Part shown: positions 1 through 11,449 of the stretch, one piece after another
How the letters are laid out: the number at the start of each line of letters is the position of its first letter
Position numbering within the stretch: the stretch's first letter is position 1
Origin: Neonectria sp. B-13
Taxonomy: Eukaryota > Ascomycota > Sordariomycetes > Hypocreales > Nectriaceae
Assembly (NCBI GenBank): GCA_002682825.1
Contig: NOKP01000031.1
Span: forward strand, 1-64,000
DNA: 64,000 nt
Reading direction: 5' to 3'
Notes under the pieces: generated by a model
What the model was told of the DNA's origin: nothing
The model's database searches: none
What the model saw: the letters and a program-made list of their open reading frames with translations, nothing else
Made by a program: the position numbers and the translations under genes

Positions 1-329
1 TCTTAACTATATAGCTTTATTATATTATTAACTAAAGTAATTTGTATATTTAACTATATTAATCTACTAGCTATTAATTAAAGTCTATAATTAGAATTAG
101 TATATTTTAAACTAATAGACTTACTAATTAATTTAATAAGCTTAAGCTAATCTAACTATCTTATTTTAAGCTAGTAATTAAGTTATTTATTTAAATAATA
201 AATATTAGATATCTAACTTAACTAATTACCTTTTCTTAAGTTAATAAGTAATTTTATTTATATAAATAATTAGTTAACTAACCTAATATACTATTTATTT
301 AAGGTTATAATATATTATTATTAAAATAA
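1..329. other. Decayed AT-rich sequence, nothing identifiable
   Basis: Extremely AT-rich, RIP-like sequence with no open frame and no similarity I can see to the repeats elsewhere in the window. Confidence 0.4.
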
Positions 330-547
330 GTCCATTTTGGACTTATAGACTTAAAAAAATAAGTTTAAGTCTAAGGGTGGAATAACTAACTAAAACTAGT
401 AATTAGTTAGTTATAAGTCCAAAAAATAAGTCCAAGTTTAAGTCCAGGCCTGGACTAACTAAAAACTAATTTTAATAAGTCCGGACTAACTAAAAACTCA
501 TTAAATAAGTTTTTAGTTAGTCCGGACTAACTTATTTCACAACCCTG
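330..547. mobile_element. Right-end fragment of a hAT element (H0)
   Basis: Ends with AATAAGTT-type subterminal repeats containing TAGTTAGTCCGGACTAAC and the terminal sequence TTTCACAACCCTG, the inverted-repeat end shared with the complete hAT element at 10922-15326. The last base of the terminus is 547. No matching CAGGGTTGTGAAA start is present on the left, so this is a terminal fragment. Confidence 0.75.
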
Positions 548-3081
548 GCTATAATCTTCTATTAAGTTATTTATTATTTTTAAAGGCTTTATAAGATTAA
601 ACTTAATTTATTACTATTAATAAGAACTTATACTTAGTATTAAAGTAAAAAGGCTTATTATTATTTTAATAGTTCTAAAAGGTTTATTATTAGAATTAGA
701 TAGACTAGGATTTAAATAGCTTAATAAGTTCTTACTTTATATAGGTCTTAAAGTTATATATAAAAATAGATAGGAATTTAGAGTTATTATATTCTAGGAT
801 AATAATAAAGTAATAATAGTCTTAAGCCTTTTTAAGATCTAAATAATAATTAATAGAGCTTAAGAATATTTTACTAAGATAGTTAAGCATAGAAATAATC
901 TTACTTAGGGCTATTATAATAGTTTAAGTAAAAAGGATTAAAAGAAAAGAGAATTAAAGTAATATAGAGTAATAAATAAGAGTAAAAGATATAAAGAAAG
1001 CTAATTAAATAAAAGGAATATATTATTTTTTACTAATTATATAAAGAAAGTTATAATAATATTATATAGAAGCTTTAAGGTTTAATATAAAATAAAAAAG
1101 AATTAAAAAGGAAATAAAGACTATAGTATTTTATAATTTAAATATATAAAAAGGTTAAGTAAAAGTAAAGTTAAATAAGATAAAAAGAAAAAGAGCTTTT
1201 TAATATTCTTTAAAAGTATATATAGTATTAATAATAAAGAAAAAAAAAGAAAAAAGATATATTAATATATATAGCTTACTCTTTTATATATATAAGTTTC
1301 TCTTTCTCTATAAATTACTATAACTAAGAATTTATACTTTTTACCTTAATACTTTAGATTATATAAATTAAAAGAAATAGTTCTATTTTCCTTTTAATTA
1401 TTTTAAATTCTTCTTTTTTATTATTTTTTCTCTTAGTCTTATTACTTTATTCTATTTCTTTTTATAATACTTTTTTAATACTTTAAGCTTTAGAATCTTA
1501 CTTTCTTTAAGTATAAAGATCTTTTTAATATTAGATCTTTTACTAAGTATTATATTAAGAAGAAATACTTTACTATTAATTAAGACTAAGATTAGAAGGA
1601 TTAAAGTAATTTCTATATTATTAATAATCTTTTAATAGAATAGTATTATATTAATATAAGTATTATCTTTCTTTTTACTTTTTCTTTTTTAGCTTTAAGT
1701 TTAAAGATTAATTAATTAGTATTCTAGATTTATAAGTACTTTAATATATAGATTTACTTTTATCTTATTCTTAACTATTTAAGATTATCTATATATATGA
1801 AGCTTATCTTTAAGAGTAAAAGAATTATTATTATAAAGGATTATACTTCTTATTACTTTAAGAGTTTTTAACTAAATAATAAAATACTTAATTAAAATAT
1901 AAGTTTTTTTTTAAAATATACTCTTTAGTTAGTATATATCCTAGTTAAGTTTATTTATCTATAAGAATAATTTATATATTAACTCTTTAATTAACTTAAG
2001 AATATTAAAACTACTTTAGTATTATTTATTAATTATTTTAATCTTATTTATTATTATTATTATATTCAATTATTTACTTATAATATTATACTTAATAAAG
2101 CTTATATTTTAATCTTTTTTTTAACTTATTATTTACTCTTTAGTTATATAAATAAAAAGTACTTTAATTATATTTAGTATAAATATTTAGATTATAATTA
2201 AAGGTTCTTATAAGAATATTAGTTATTTAAGCTATAAGCTATAAGAAGGATCTTTAAGCTTTCTACTAATAGAAAAGTCTTCACTTAATAGGAATATTAA
2301 GAAAGATAAGAAACATTAGGATATTCTTAACTATAATACTTACCTTTATATTATTTATAATTAGCTATTTATAAGAAGAAATAAATAAAAGGAATATAAG
2401 GATTTTAGTTATACTATTATAAGTATATAGTAGGAATATTAAAATAAGTATTATAAAGTATTAGATACTATAAAGTAATAATTATAATATTATATTAAAA
2501 AGAGTTTATTAATTTATTTTTAGATTTTTATAGTTTATTTAATTTTATTTTATAATCTATTTAATTTATTCTATTATAATTATATTATATATACTTATTA
2601 ATTATTATATAATATTATTATATTTTTTTAATAAAATATTAATATAAGCTATTTAAGTTTAATATTTAGAACTATATTCTTATTTTTTCTTTTTCTTTTT
2701 CTTTATTTTTAGCTAATTTTTCTTTTAATTCTTATATTATTTTAGCATTTTTATTTTATTTTTAAGTATTTTTATATATTACTTATATAATTCTTAGTAT
2801 CCTAAGTAATAATATTATAGCTTAAGTCTATATAAGTCCTTAGGATTAAGAGTCTTATATATACTTTTTATATAATTCTTAATATCTTATAGATTATTTA
2901 ATAATAGTAATAAGAATAGAATAGCCTAATATTAGTATAAAATAGAAAAAAAACTTATATATATAATAAAAATAAAAATAAAGTTAATAATTTTATTAAT
3001 TTCTTCTATTATATTTCTTTCTTATAATAATAACTATATATTTTTATTATTATTATTACTATCTTAACTTATTTTCTATAT
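548..3081. other. RIP-degraded repeat of unknown type
   Basis: About 2.5 kb of sequence with almost no CpA and abundant TpA. No frame stays open. From about 1840 to 2520 one plus-strand frame gives a plausible protein-like composition if TAA/TAG are read as decayed CAA/CAG or TGG, but I do not recognise the family. Pyrimidine-rich stretches occur around 1380-1500 and 2690-2720. Confidence 0.35.
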
Positions 3082-3095
3082 ATACTTCTTTATAT

Positions 3096-4077
3096 CCCTC
3101 TATAAGGGAACCTAATGTATAATAATTACTGTATCACACATTGATTTCTTTATCTTAAGCCTGGTTGGTTTTAAAGTTCTTTATTAACCTTTGCATCTGA
3201 CCCAAACCTATCTACCTTTTCTATCCAGTCTAAGTTTTTCCTTAACCCTATTCCCAGCACATAATCCTTCCCCCCGATTTCACAATGCACTAGCTGGCCA
3301 TCCGCACCAGCTCCACACACCCCAGCAGCTCCCAGAACCATAGGGCATATTCCTCTCTGGATAATTCATTGACAATGACTTCATTATCTTCATCGTCTAA
3401 CCTAGCCTCTAATCGCTTAATAAGAGCTTTAAGCAGCATCTTCTCCTCCACAATAAAGCTAATGTCATTAACCTTAGTAGCTCTATCATCAAGGAGCAAG
3501 CAGCAGCCGAATATAGCTAGATACACCATTTAGATAGTACTAACTACTATACAGCTGGACTTAAAGCCACTAAGGCTATAGATTCTAGCCCAGTAAAGCT
3601 ACTACTTATACTTAGCAGGCTTAATCTCTCTATCTAAAGAGTAATAGTATCCTATTTTATATACCTTTTGGCTCTATTTCTTGCTACTAGGTTGCAAGAT
3701 ACAGTAGGTAATGGGAAAAGCAGAATGCATCATGGTTATGTTATACTATGTTATAGTATATTAAGAAGGAGGGAAGAAGGCTGGCCAGACTTGTCAGCTT
3801 GACAAGAGACAACTAGGTCATTTATATGTGCTATAGTTCAGGATAAGCTTTTTATGAATTGGACATTAAGGTTAGAAAGAGGGACTTAGATGGGTTGCAA
3901 AAACAGGCTCAAGGTATAATATCAATATAAACTATATTATTAGGAAAGCTTATTGTATTTAAGTTATTGGGATTGATAGTGCTAGGCATAGTATCTTACT
4001 GTATTAACTACTATATGTTATCTACTATATTGTCTTAATCTATTAGATAATATTAACTAAGGCTAAAATTACTATAA
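3096..4077 (-). mobile_element. Family B element, copy B1 (complete, 982 bp)
   Basis: Runs from CCCTCTATAAGGG to ATTACTATAA as written and is flanked by a perfect 14 bp duplication ATACTTCTTTATAT (3082-3095 and 4078-4091). No terminal inverted repeats and no LTRs. It carries the B open reading frame on the minus strand, so the ORF-sense 5' end is at 4077. This is the best preserved B copy. Confidence 0.85.
3290..3733 (-). pseudogene. Family B small protein (147 codons, RIP nonsense mutations)
   Basis: Starts at tandem ATG codons (3733 and 3730) and runs 147 codons to a stop at 3290. Four in-frame stops, at codons 20, 44, 45 and 68, are all TAG/TAA that C-to-T or G-to-A change would create. 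The last 79 codons are open. A central motif MVYLAIFGC is followed by LLLDD (residues 69-83), then a charged helical stretch with KALIKRLEARL. The motif and overall length match the family A protein (LVQLAVFGC then ILLQD; FGC at residue 70-72 of about 146). I recognise no known domain, so no function is assigned. Confidence 0.6.
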
Positions 4078-4565
4078 ATACTTCTTTATATTAAGTATAA
4101 ATATCTTTTAGGATATATAGAATTTAAACTTTAATTTATTTAATATAAGCTTTAATAGTATCTTAGTTATTTTAATCTAAGTTTAAGCTTTAATCTAAGT
4201 TTTCATACTTAAATAAAGTATTTATTTTATTCTATTTTATTTAATTATTAAAATTAAAAGCTTTTTTTTTAGTTCTTATATTTTCTTTAAGTTAATATTA
4301 ATAATTATAATTATTCTTAATAAACTTCTAAAGGTATTCCCTATAGATAGTATTATCTAAGATAATACTATTTATTATCTTTAGTCTATATAAAGAACTA
4401 TTAGAAATATATAAATAGATTTAGAATAAGCCTTACTAAATAGACTTAAACTTTCTTTCTTTAAATAGATTAATTAATTATATTAGATTAAATTTTAAGA
4501 CTAAATCTCCTTCTAGGAAAAGAGTTTTATATAGTTAGTTTTTATTAATTTTATTAATCTTTTAT

Positions 4566-5635
4566 TTAGATATAATAGTCCTTAGTAGTATATACCTAAA
4601 GAAAGGGCTAAAGGTTAAACAGTATAAAAGAAAATAGAAAAAACAATAGTATAATAGGCTTAATACCTAAGCCTAAGATAATAATGACTTAAGGAGATAA
4701 AAGTTTCTACTGTAAAGTTAAGGTATAAGTTTTACTGCCCCAATCAGCTAGAAAAGCTAGATCTTAGAAAAGCTAGATCTTAGAAAAGCTAGATCTTGGA
4801 AAAGCTGGATCTTAGAAAAGCTAGACCTTGGAAAAGCTAGATCTTAGAAAAGGCTAAAACCCCTTAGGATAAAAGCCCAGCCTACAAGATAACCTCTACA
4901 CTTTCCAGGCCCTTCACATTCTATCCAACCTTCCATATAATACAAAGACCATACAATCAATCATACAAGATAACTGCCTTCTAAATCGCACTATAGCCCA
5001 GCAAGCCCTTACTAAGCTATACCTATAGGCTCTTATATAACCTATATAGCCTATTTTAAGTAGATCTAAGCCTTATTTCTAAGCTATAAATTATAGTTTA
5101 AAAGTCTAATTTATAAAATATAAAAAAGATTAAAACTAATTAATACCCTAAGACTAAGGAATTAGTCTAATTAATAGTCTTTAGTTATTATATCCTACTA
5201 TAAGATAGAATCTAGCCTAATAGAGTAATAGCCTAATAGATTATAATAGAATAAGTCTTTCTAGAAAGGCTAGCTTTAAAGCTAGAAAGGAATAGTAATA
5301 CTATTAATATAGAGAAGAGGTTTATCAATAGTCTAAAGCATAATGACTATATCTCATAGGTTATACAGCTAATGAACAATACTATAACAACCAATCTATA
5401 ACTAAAGGAGTAATGACTACATTGGAAAGCAAGAGAATCCTACTGTGGTTATCTCTAACATCGGCCATGAAGCGTGGAGGGATTTGGCGGAGGGAGTTTG
5501 GAGGGGGCAAAAGTCAATAATTAGGTTCAAAATCCAAAGATCTATCCCTCTGTTAAGCTTAAGCAAAGGAAACACGTGATTCAGTGCAATCACGGATAAG
5601 CAGAAACAGTAGTCCAAACAGTAGTTTCAATAGTG
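4566..5635 (+). mobile_element. Family A element, copy A1 (complete, 1070 bp)
   Basis: ORF-sense plus. Begins TTAGATATAATAG and ends GTTTCAATAGTG, with the 13 bp duplication ATTAATCTTTTAT at 4553-4565 and 5636-5648. Six units of a 16 bp minisatellite (GAAAAGCTAGATCTTA) lie at about 4751-4846. It belongs to a diverged subgroup with A2, A16 and A18, whose ORF reads differently before the stop. The ORF is broken by many RIP-type stops. Confidence 0.85.
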
Positions 5636-5648
5636 ATTAATCTTTTAT

Positions 5649-8565
5649 ATTAAATACTATCTCTATTATTTAACTTTTTTACTTATTATTAAGATATTCT
5701 TATTTATTCTCTAAAGGATGTATATTCTTATAAATAATAAATCTTTAATTATAATAATATTATCTTAATTAATAAGTTACTAAACAGGATAAGTTACTTT
5801 TAGTAGAAGAATAGGTTCTTATTTATATATAAGATAGAAAGGTAAATAACTATAAGAGGCTTAAGTAGTTGCTCTATCTACTAAAAGGACTCTTTTAATA
5901 TTATTAACTTATTACTTTCTTTTTTTCTTTAGTATTAATATAATTATTATATATTTAACTTTAATAATTCTATTTATATTAGGATAATAAAAGGATATAA
6001 AGAAAATCTTAATTGTTAGGTTCTTAAGAACTTTCTTTAATTCTTTTTTTATTTTTAAGCTATTATTAAAGATAGTAGTTTAAATAACTCTAAATCAATT
6101 AATAAAGAATAAGATAAAGTATTATATAGATCTTACTTTTAAGTATTATATTAATATAGTTTTAATCTATTTAATTAGATTATTTTTAGTTTCTAGAAGA
6201 TACTTATAGTAATAATTAAAAGATAAATACTATATATTAAAATAAACCTTTAATATAAGGACTAAAGAAGTAGTTAGTATAGCTAGTTCCTATAGTCTTT
6301 ATAATTAGAATTATTAATACTATAGATAATTAAGGACTATTTCCTATATTATCTTATATATTCTTTCTTAATAGTATTATAATTATAGAAAAGTAAAGAT
6401 AGTATTTCTTTTTTTATAGCTATTATTTTAGTATATTAATATAATAAGTATTTACTACTTTTTAAGATTATTAATAACTAAAGTAAACTCCTATTTCCTT
6501 TTATTTTCTCTTTTCTATAGTTATTATTAAAAGATAAAGTACTTAATAGTATTCTTTTTAAATATTCTAAACTATTAAGATATTATACTTTTAGAGTATT
6601 TAAAGGTTTAAAGGTATTAAGTAATTTATTAAAAATACTTAAAATAGTTATTAATTAAGCCTATAATTTCTAGTTCTTTATAGTTATTAACTTTTATAGG
6701 GTTTAAATAAAGATTAATAAACTCTTTAATATTTTCTTTAGCTTTAATATTTATTTAATCTAAAGGCTTTATAGGCTTTCTAAATAGTCTATTTATTATT
6801 ATATTCTTAATTTTAAATATATATTTAATAGTAAAGTTAAAGAGTATAAAATAACTTAACTATTATATAATTAAAGCTCTTAGGATATTATTTATATACT
6901 TATTAATTTAATAGACTAATACTTATAAGTCTATTTCTAGTATAAATTATACTTTATAAATTATAGTTTATAAATACTAAAAGGAATAAAGTATAATATA
7001 ATATTCTCTTTTAATTATATTATAGTTCTTTTTAGTATAATTTTAAGCTTTTAATTTAAAGTAAATAGAATACTTTTTTTTATTCTCATATACTTATATT
7101 AGAATATATACTTAGTTTATTAAGCTTATATTAACTATTAAAATAATTTCCTTTATTCTATCTAAATAGTCTAGTATTATTAAGATAGATAGTCTTATTA
7201 TTTTAGTCTTAAGAAAGATTAAGGCTTTTTATTAATCTTTACCTTAGATAAACTTAATATCTTTCTTTAAAAGCTATATTAAAGACTAAGTATATATAGT
7301 AAAGCTATAAATCTATAATTAATAATAGTCTATAAGTCTTAGAAAAGCTTTAATCTTCCTAATATTATAATACTCTTTCTATTTATTAATCTTAATAATC
7401 TTCTCTTCTAATAGAAACCTACTATTTATACTATAAAGATAGTTAAATATAATAATAGTTCTTTAGTAAAACTAAGATTTCTTTATAAAAATTATATAAT
7501 TAGTTAATTTAATATTTAAAAGGACTTTATTAATATTAATTAAATAGTTTATAATATAATAATATACTTTTAGTATAATCTCTTTATTATTATATATAAT
7601 CTTTAGTTCTTTAACTATAATATTATTAAAGTATAATTAATAGATATTAAGAATTAAGTTAAATAATATTCTTATAATAATTTATATAAATTATACTATT
7701 GAATTTATAGCTCTTTAAGATAATATATATATATATAATAGTTTAATAGGAATATTAAAAGTAATTAAATTCTTACTTTTCTTATTTAATAGAACTTAAT
7801 TATATTCTAAAAAGAGATTAAAAACTAAGATTAGCTTATATATAATAAAATTAATTAAGAATTTATCTATTCCTTAAGGGATTAAAGTATTATAAATAAT
7901 AATTATATTAAAATAATAAGTATTATTAATTAATTAAAGTCTTTTATTCTTTTTAGCTATTAAGAACTAAGGATTATAATAGGATATATAAGATTCCTTT
8001 AGAATTCTTCTTTTTATTTAAACCTTTAATAAGTTAATAACTTTTTTCTTAAGTCCCTTAGGAATAAGAATACTTATTACTTATTAGAGTTTATAATTAA
8101 CTATTTAAATAACTTATAGAAGAATTATAACTAGGTCTATATGGTCTATATTCTTAAAGTCCTAAGTAAGAATAGCTTTTTTATTATATATACTTAAAAG
8201 AAATATATTTAATTCCTCTTTAGAAAGTACTTTTTTAACTTTTCTAAGTAGTTCTTTAAGCTAATTACTATATAATTAAAAGCCTTTTTTAATCTTAAAG
8301 AACTTAGGTATAATAAAGTCTATATACTTAGAATCCTTTTCTATAATAACCTAAGTTTTTATTAATTTAACTTTCTTCTAATAAAGAATACTATTAGAAA
8401 CTAAATTATTAAATAGTATATTATTAAGTAAGTAAACTTTAATATCTTTCCTTTTAAATATTATATTAACTTTAATAACTTTCTAGCTAGATTTTAAACT
8501 ATACTATAAATACTTAAGTTCTTTTTAGACTAACTCTTTAATATACTTATATTAATTCTATATAT
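5649..8565 (-). mobile_element. Gypsy-type LTR retrotransposon remnant G1, pol region
   Basis: Heavily RIPed. The complement reads as a Gypsy reverse transcriptase from about 8430 towards 7640 once RIP stops are ignored (see the pseudogene entry). Sequence further left should be the rest of pol but is too decayed to name. Copy A1 sits at its left edge and copy B2 interrupts it at 8580. No LTRs were recognised. Confidence 0.6.
7640..8430 (-). pseudogene. Gypsy reverse transcriptase pseudogene (G1)
   Basis: On the complement, around 8030-7955, the reading KRRILKESYISYYNP then FLIAKKNK matches the Gypsy RT phrase that usually ends YRNPWFLVPKKNGK. It is followed by a stretch equivalent to the IRDAxLPPxxDEF motif (about 7880-7850) and by VFNLFLEY, the decayed form of the hDhFSGYDQ box containing the first catalytic aspartate (here Asn). 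Numerous in-frame TAA/TAG codons are present. Family knowledge supports Gypsy pol; the product is dead. Confidence 0.65.
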
Positions 8566-8579
8566 ATAAAGTAATTAAT

Positions 8580-9560
8580 CCCTCTATAAGGGAACCTAAT
8601 GTATAATAATTACTATATTACACATTGATTTCTTTATCTTAAGCCTAGTTAGTTTTAAAGTTCTTTATTAACCTTTGTATCTAACCTAAACCTATCTACC
8701 TTTTCTATCTAGTCTAAGTTTTTCCTTAACCCCATATAATCCTACCCTTATTGGTCCTTATATTTCCCCCTGATTTCATAATGCACTAGCTAGCCATCCG
8801 CACCAGCTCTACACACCCCAGCAGCTCCTAGAACCATAGAGCATATTCATCTCTGGTTAATTTGTTAGCAATAGCTTTGTCCTAGCATAACCTAACTTCC
8901 AATCTTCTAGCAAGCTTTTCAAGAAACTCCTTTTCCTCTCTAATAAAACTAATATTATTAACTTTAGTCCCTTTATTATTTAAGAGCAAATAGTAGCTAA
9001 ATATGACTAGATATACCATTTAGATAGTACTAACTACTATATAGCTAGACTTAAAGCTACTAAAGTTATAGATTTTAACCTAGTAAAGCTACTACTTATA
9101 CTTAATAGGCTTGATCTCTCTATCTAGAGAATAATAATATTCTATTTTATATGCTTTATAGTTCTATTTCTTACTATTGGGTTATAAGATATAGTAGGTA
9201 ATAGTAGAATGCATTATAGTTATGTTATGCTATATTATAGTGTATTAAGAAAGAGGGAAGAAGGCTGGCTAGACTTATTAGCTTGATGAAAGACAACTAG
9301 GTCATTTATATGTACTATAGTTCAGGATAAGCTTTTATGAATTAGACATTAAGGTTAGAGAGAGGGACCTAGATAGGTTGTAAAAATAGGCTCAAGGTAT
9401 AACATTAATGTGAACTATATTACTAGGAAAGCTTACTATATTTAAGTTATTAGGATTAATAGTACTAGGCATAGTATCTTACTGTATTAACTGCTATATA
9501 TTATCTATTGTATTATCTTGATCTATTAGATGATATTGACTAAGGCTAAAATTACTATAA
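8580..9560 (-). mobile_element. Family B element, copy B2 (complete, 981 bp)
   Basis: CCCTCTATAAGGG to ATTACTATAA, flanked by the 14 bp duplication ATAAAGTAATTAAT (8566-8579, 9561-9574). Inserted in Gypsy remnant G1. The B reading frame on the minus strand is broken by RIP-type stops. Confidence 0.85.
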
Positions 9561-9759
9561 ATAAAGTAATTAATTTAATAACTTTAAGTCTATTAGTAAA
9601 GCTTATATATCTTATTAATTTAATTTCTTTATTATCCTTTAATAGATCTAAGATATCTTTATATTCTTTATTATAAAGATTCTTTAAGTCTATAGGGTCT
9701 TTCTTACTTTTACTTTAATAATCTTTTATAATAATAAGATTAACTTTAATAATTAAGAG

Positions 9760-10853
9760 TAGGGTTGTGAAATTAGTTAGTCCGGACTAACTAAATACTA
9801 ATTTTCTTAGTATTTAGTTAGTATATACTAATTACAATTAGTATTTAGTTAGTACAGCCAGGGTTGTGAAATTAGTCCACTTGAAATTCTTACTAGTCCA
9901 AATTAAAACCTTTATTAAAAATCAGTCTTTAAGCCTAAACTCAAGAGATTTAAGATTATAATAGCCTAGGTATTTAGGTATCTTAAGATAGAACCCTGAT
10001 TACCTAAGCTTTTTGTTTTAGCTAGAAATCCCTATTAGTCCATAATTAGTCCATTTTTTGGACTGGACTAGTACTAAAAGTAGACTAATTTGGACTTTTT
10101 TGCTTATTTAAGCAGCTAAAAATAGAAAGATTATATTTTTCAACTTTAGCTTTTAAGGGCTATCTAAAAATGTAATTTTCTCTTTTTTAGAGTAAGAATC
10201 TGATTTTTAATAAGGGCTTAAAGGTGGACTAGAAAAAGTACTGGACTAACTAATTTCACAACCCTGAGTACAGGCCTATACTAATACTAACTAATTTAAA
10301 TTAGTATTTAGTTAGTATAAGCCTGTACTAATACTAACTAATTTACTAGTACAACTTGTACTAATTCCAATTAAAGTGGGGCTTATATAAAGTTAAAAGC
10401 TAATTATTTAATACTTTATTAAATATAGTTATCTTAGCTATTTTATTTAGTCTATTTCTCTATTATAAAAAATATAATAGCTATTTTAAAGAATTAAATA
10501 TATGCTATTTTAAAATATGAATATATGTTTTAAATTAAATTCTTTATAAGAATATTTATATAGAAAATCTATCTATACCTTAATATCAGTTTTAAATTAA
10601 ACTTTATTTTAATAGTATTTTTATAGCTGAATTTAAATTATTAAATTAAGCTAATTAGTATTTAGTTAGTATAGGCCTGTACTAATACTAGTACTAATTT
10701 TCTAGACTAAGTACTAACTAAATACTAATTTCTAATTAGTTAGTATAGGCCTGTACTAATACTAATTTTTTGGACTAAATACTAACTAAATACTAACTAA
10801 TTTCAATTAGTATTTAGTTAGTCCAAAATGGACTAACTAATTTCACAACCCTG
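9760..10853. mobile_element. Non-autonomous hAT element H2 (outer)
   Basis: Terminal repeats TAGGGTTGTGAAATTAG (first C now T) and CTAATTTCACAACCCTG, with the 8 bp duplication ATTAAGAG at 9752-9759 and 10854-10861, as expected for hAT elements. Inside are repeated segments built on TACTAATACTAACTAA and AGGCCTGTACTAATAC. It has no coding capacity and is split by element H3. The subterminal TTAGTCCGGACTAAC repeat is shared with the autonomous-type copy H1. Confidence 0.85.
9859..10266. mobile_element. hAT MITE H3 (408 bp), nested in H2
   Basis: CAGGGTTGTGAAATTAG to CTAATTTCACAACCCTG with an 8 bp duplication, AGTACAGC on the left (9851-9858) and AGTACAGG on the right (10267-10274), one mismatch. 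It is the same length and subfamily as H7 at 40382-40789. No coding capacity. Confidence 0.85.
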
Positions 10854-11449
10854 ATTAAGAGAGTATAATTAATATTAATTATAAATACTTTTTATTAAAT
10901 ACTTTTTACTATAAGTATAATCAGGGTTGTGAAATTAGTTAGTCCGGACTAACTAAAGACTAAAATAATTAGTCTTTAGTTAGTCCGGACTAATTAAAAC
11001 TAGTCCTTAGTTAATCCACCCTTGGACTAAAACTCGGACTAGTTTTAATTAGTCCGGACTAACTAAAGACTAGTTTTAGTTAGTTAGTCCACCCTTGGAC
11101 NNNNNNNNNNNNNNNNNNNNNNNNNNNNNNNNNNNNNNNNNNNNNNNNNNNNNNNTTTAGTTAGTTAGTCCACCCTTGGACTAAAACTAATATTTTTAGT
11201 CCATTAGTCTAAAATTGGACTAATTCTAATAATATAATATTATAATGTTTAAATAGTCTAATTATTAACTTTAAATAGAATAATTAGACAAATAATTAAC
11301 TAAAATATTTAAAGTCTTTTACTTAAATAGATATATAAATAGTAAATATAACTAATTAATTTAAATTCAATAGAAAGCTTATAAAATAGGTTAAAGATAG
11401 AAAAAAAGAAACTAATTAAAAAGCTAATAAAAACATACTAAGAAAACCC

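Noticed and set aside
301..330. GGTTATAAT as a possible left duplication for hAT fragment H0 (right flank GCTATAAT)
   Set aside because: The sequence after it does not resemble the CAGGGTTGTGAAA terminus, so the left end is not demonstrated.
1840..2520. A plus-strand protein-like reading if stops are read as decayed Gln/Trp codons
   Set aside because: Another frame reads almost as well, and no family motif is recognised, so I did not call a gene.
4751..4851. Regular short repeats in family A resembling a CRISPR array
   Set aside because: Units are contiguous with no spacers, and the setting is a fungal transposon.
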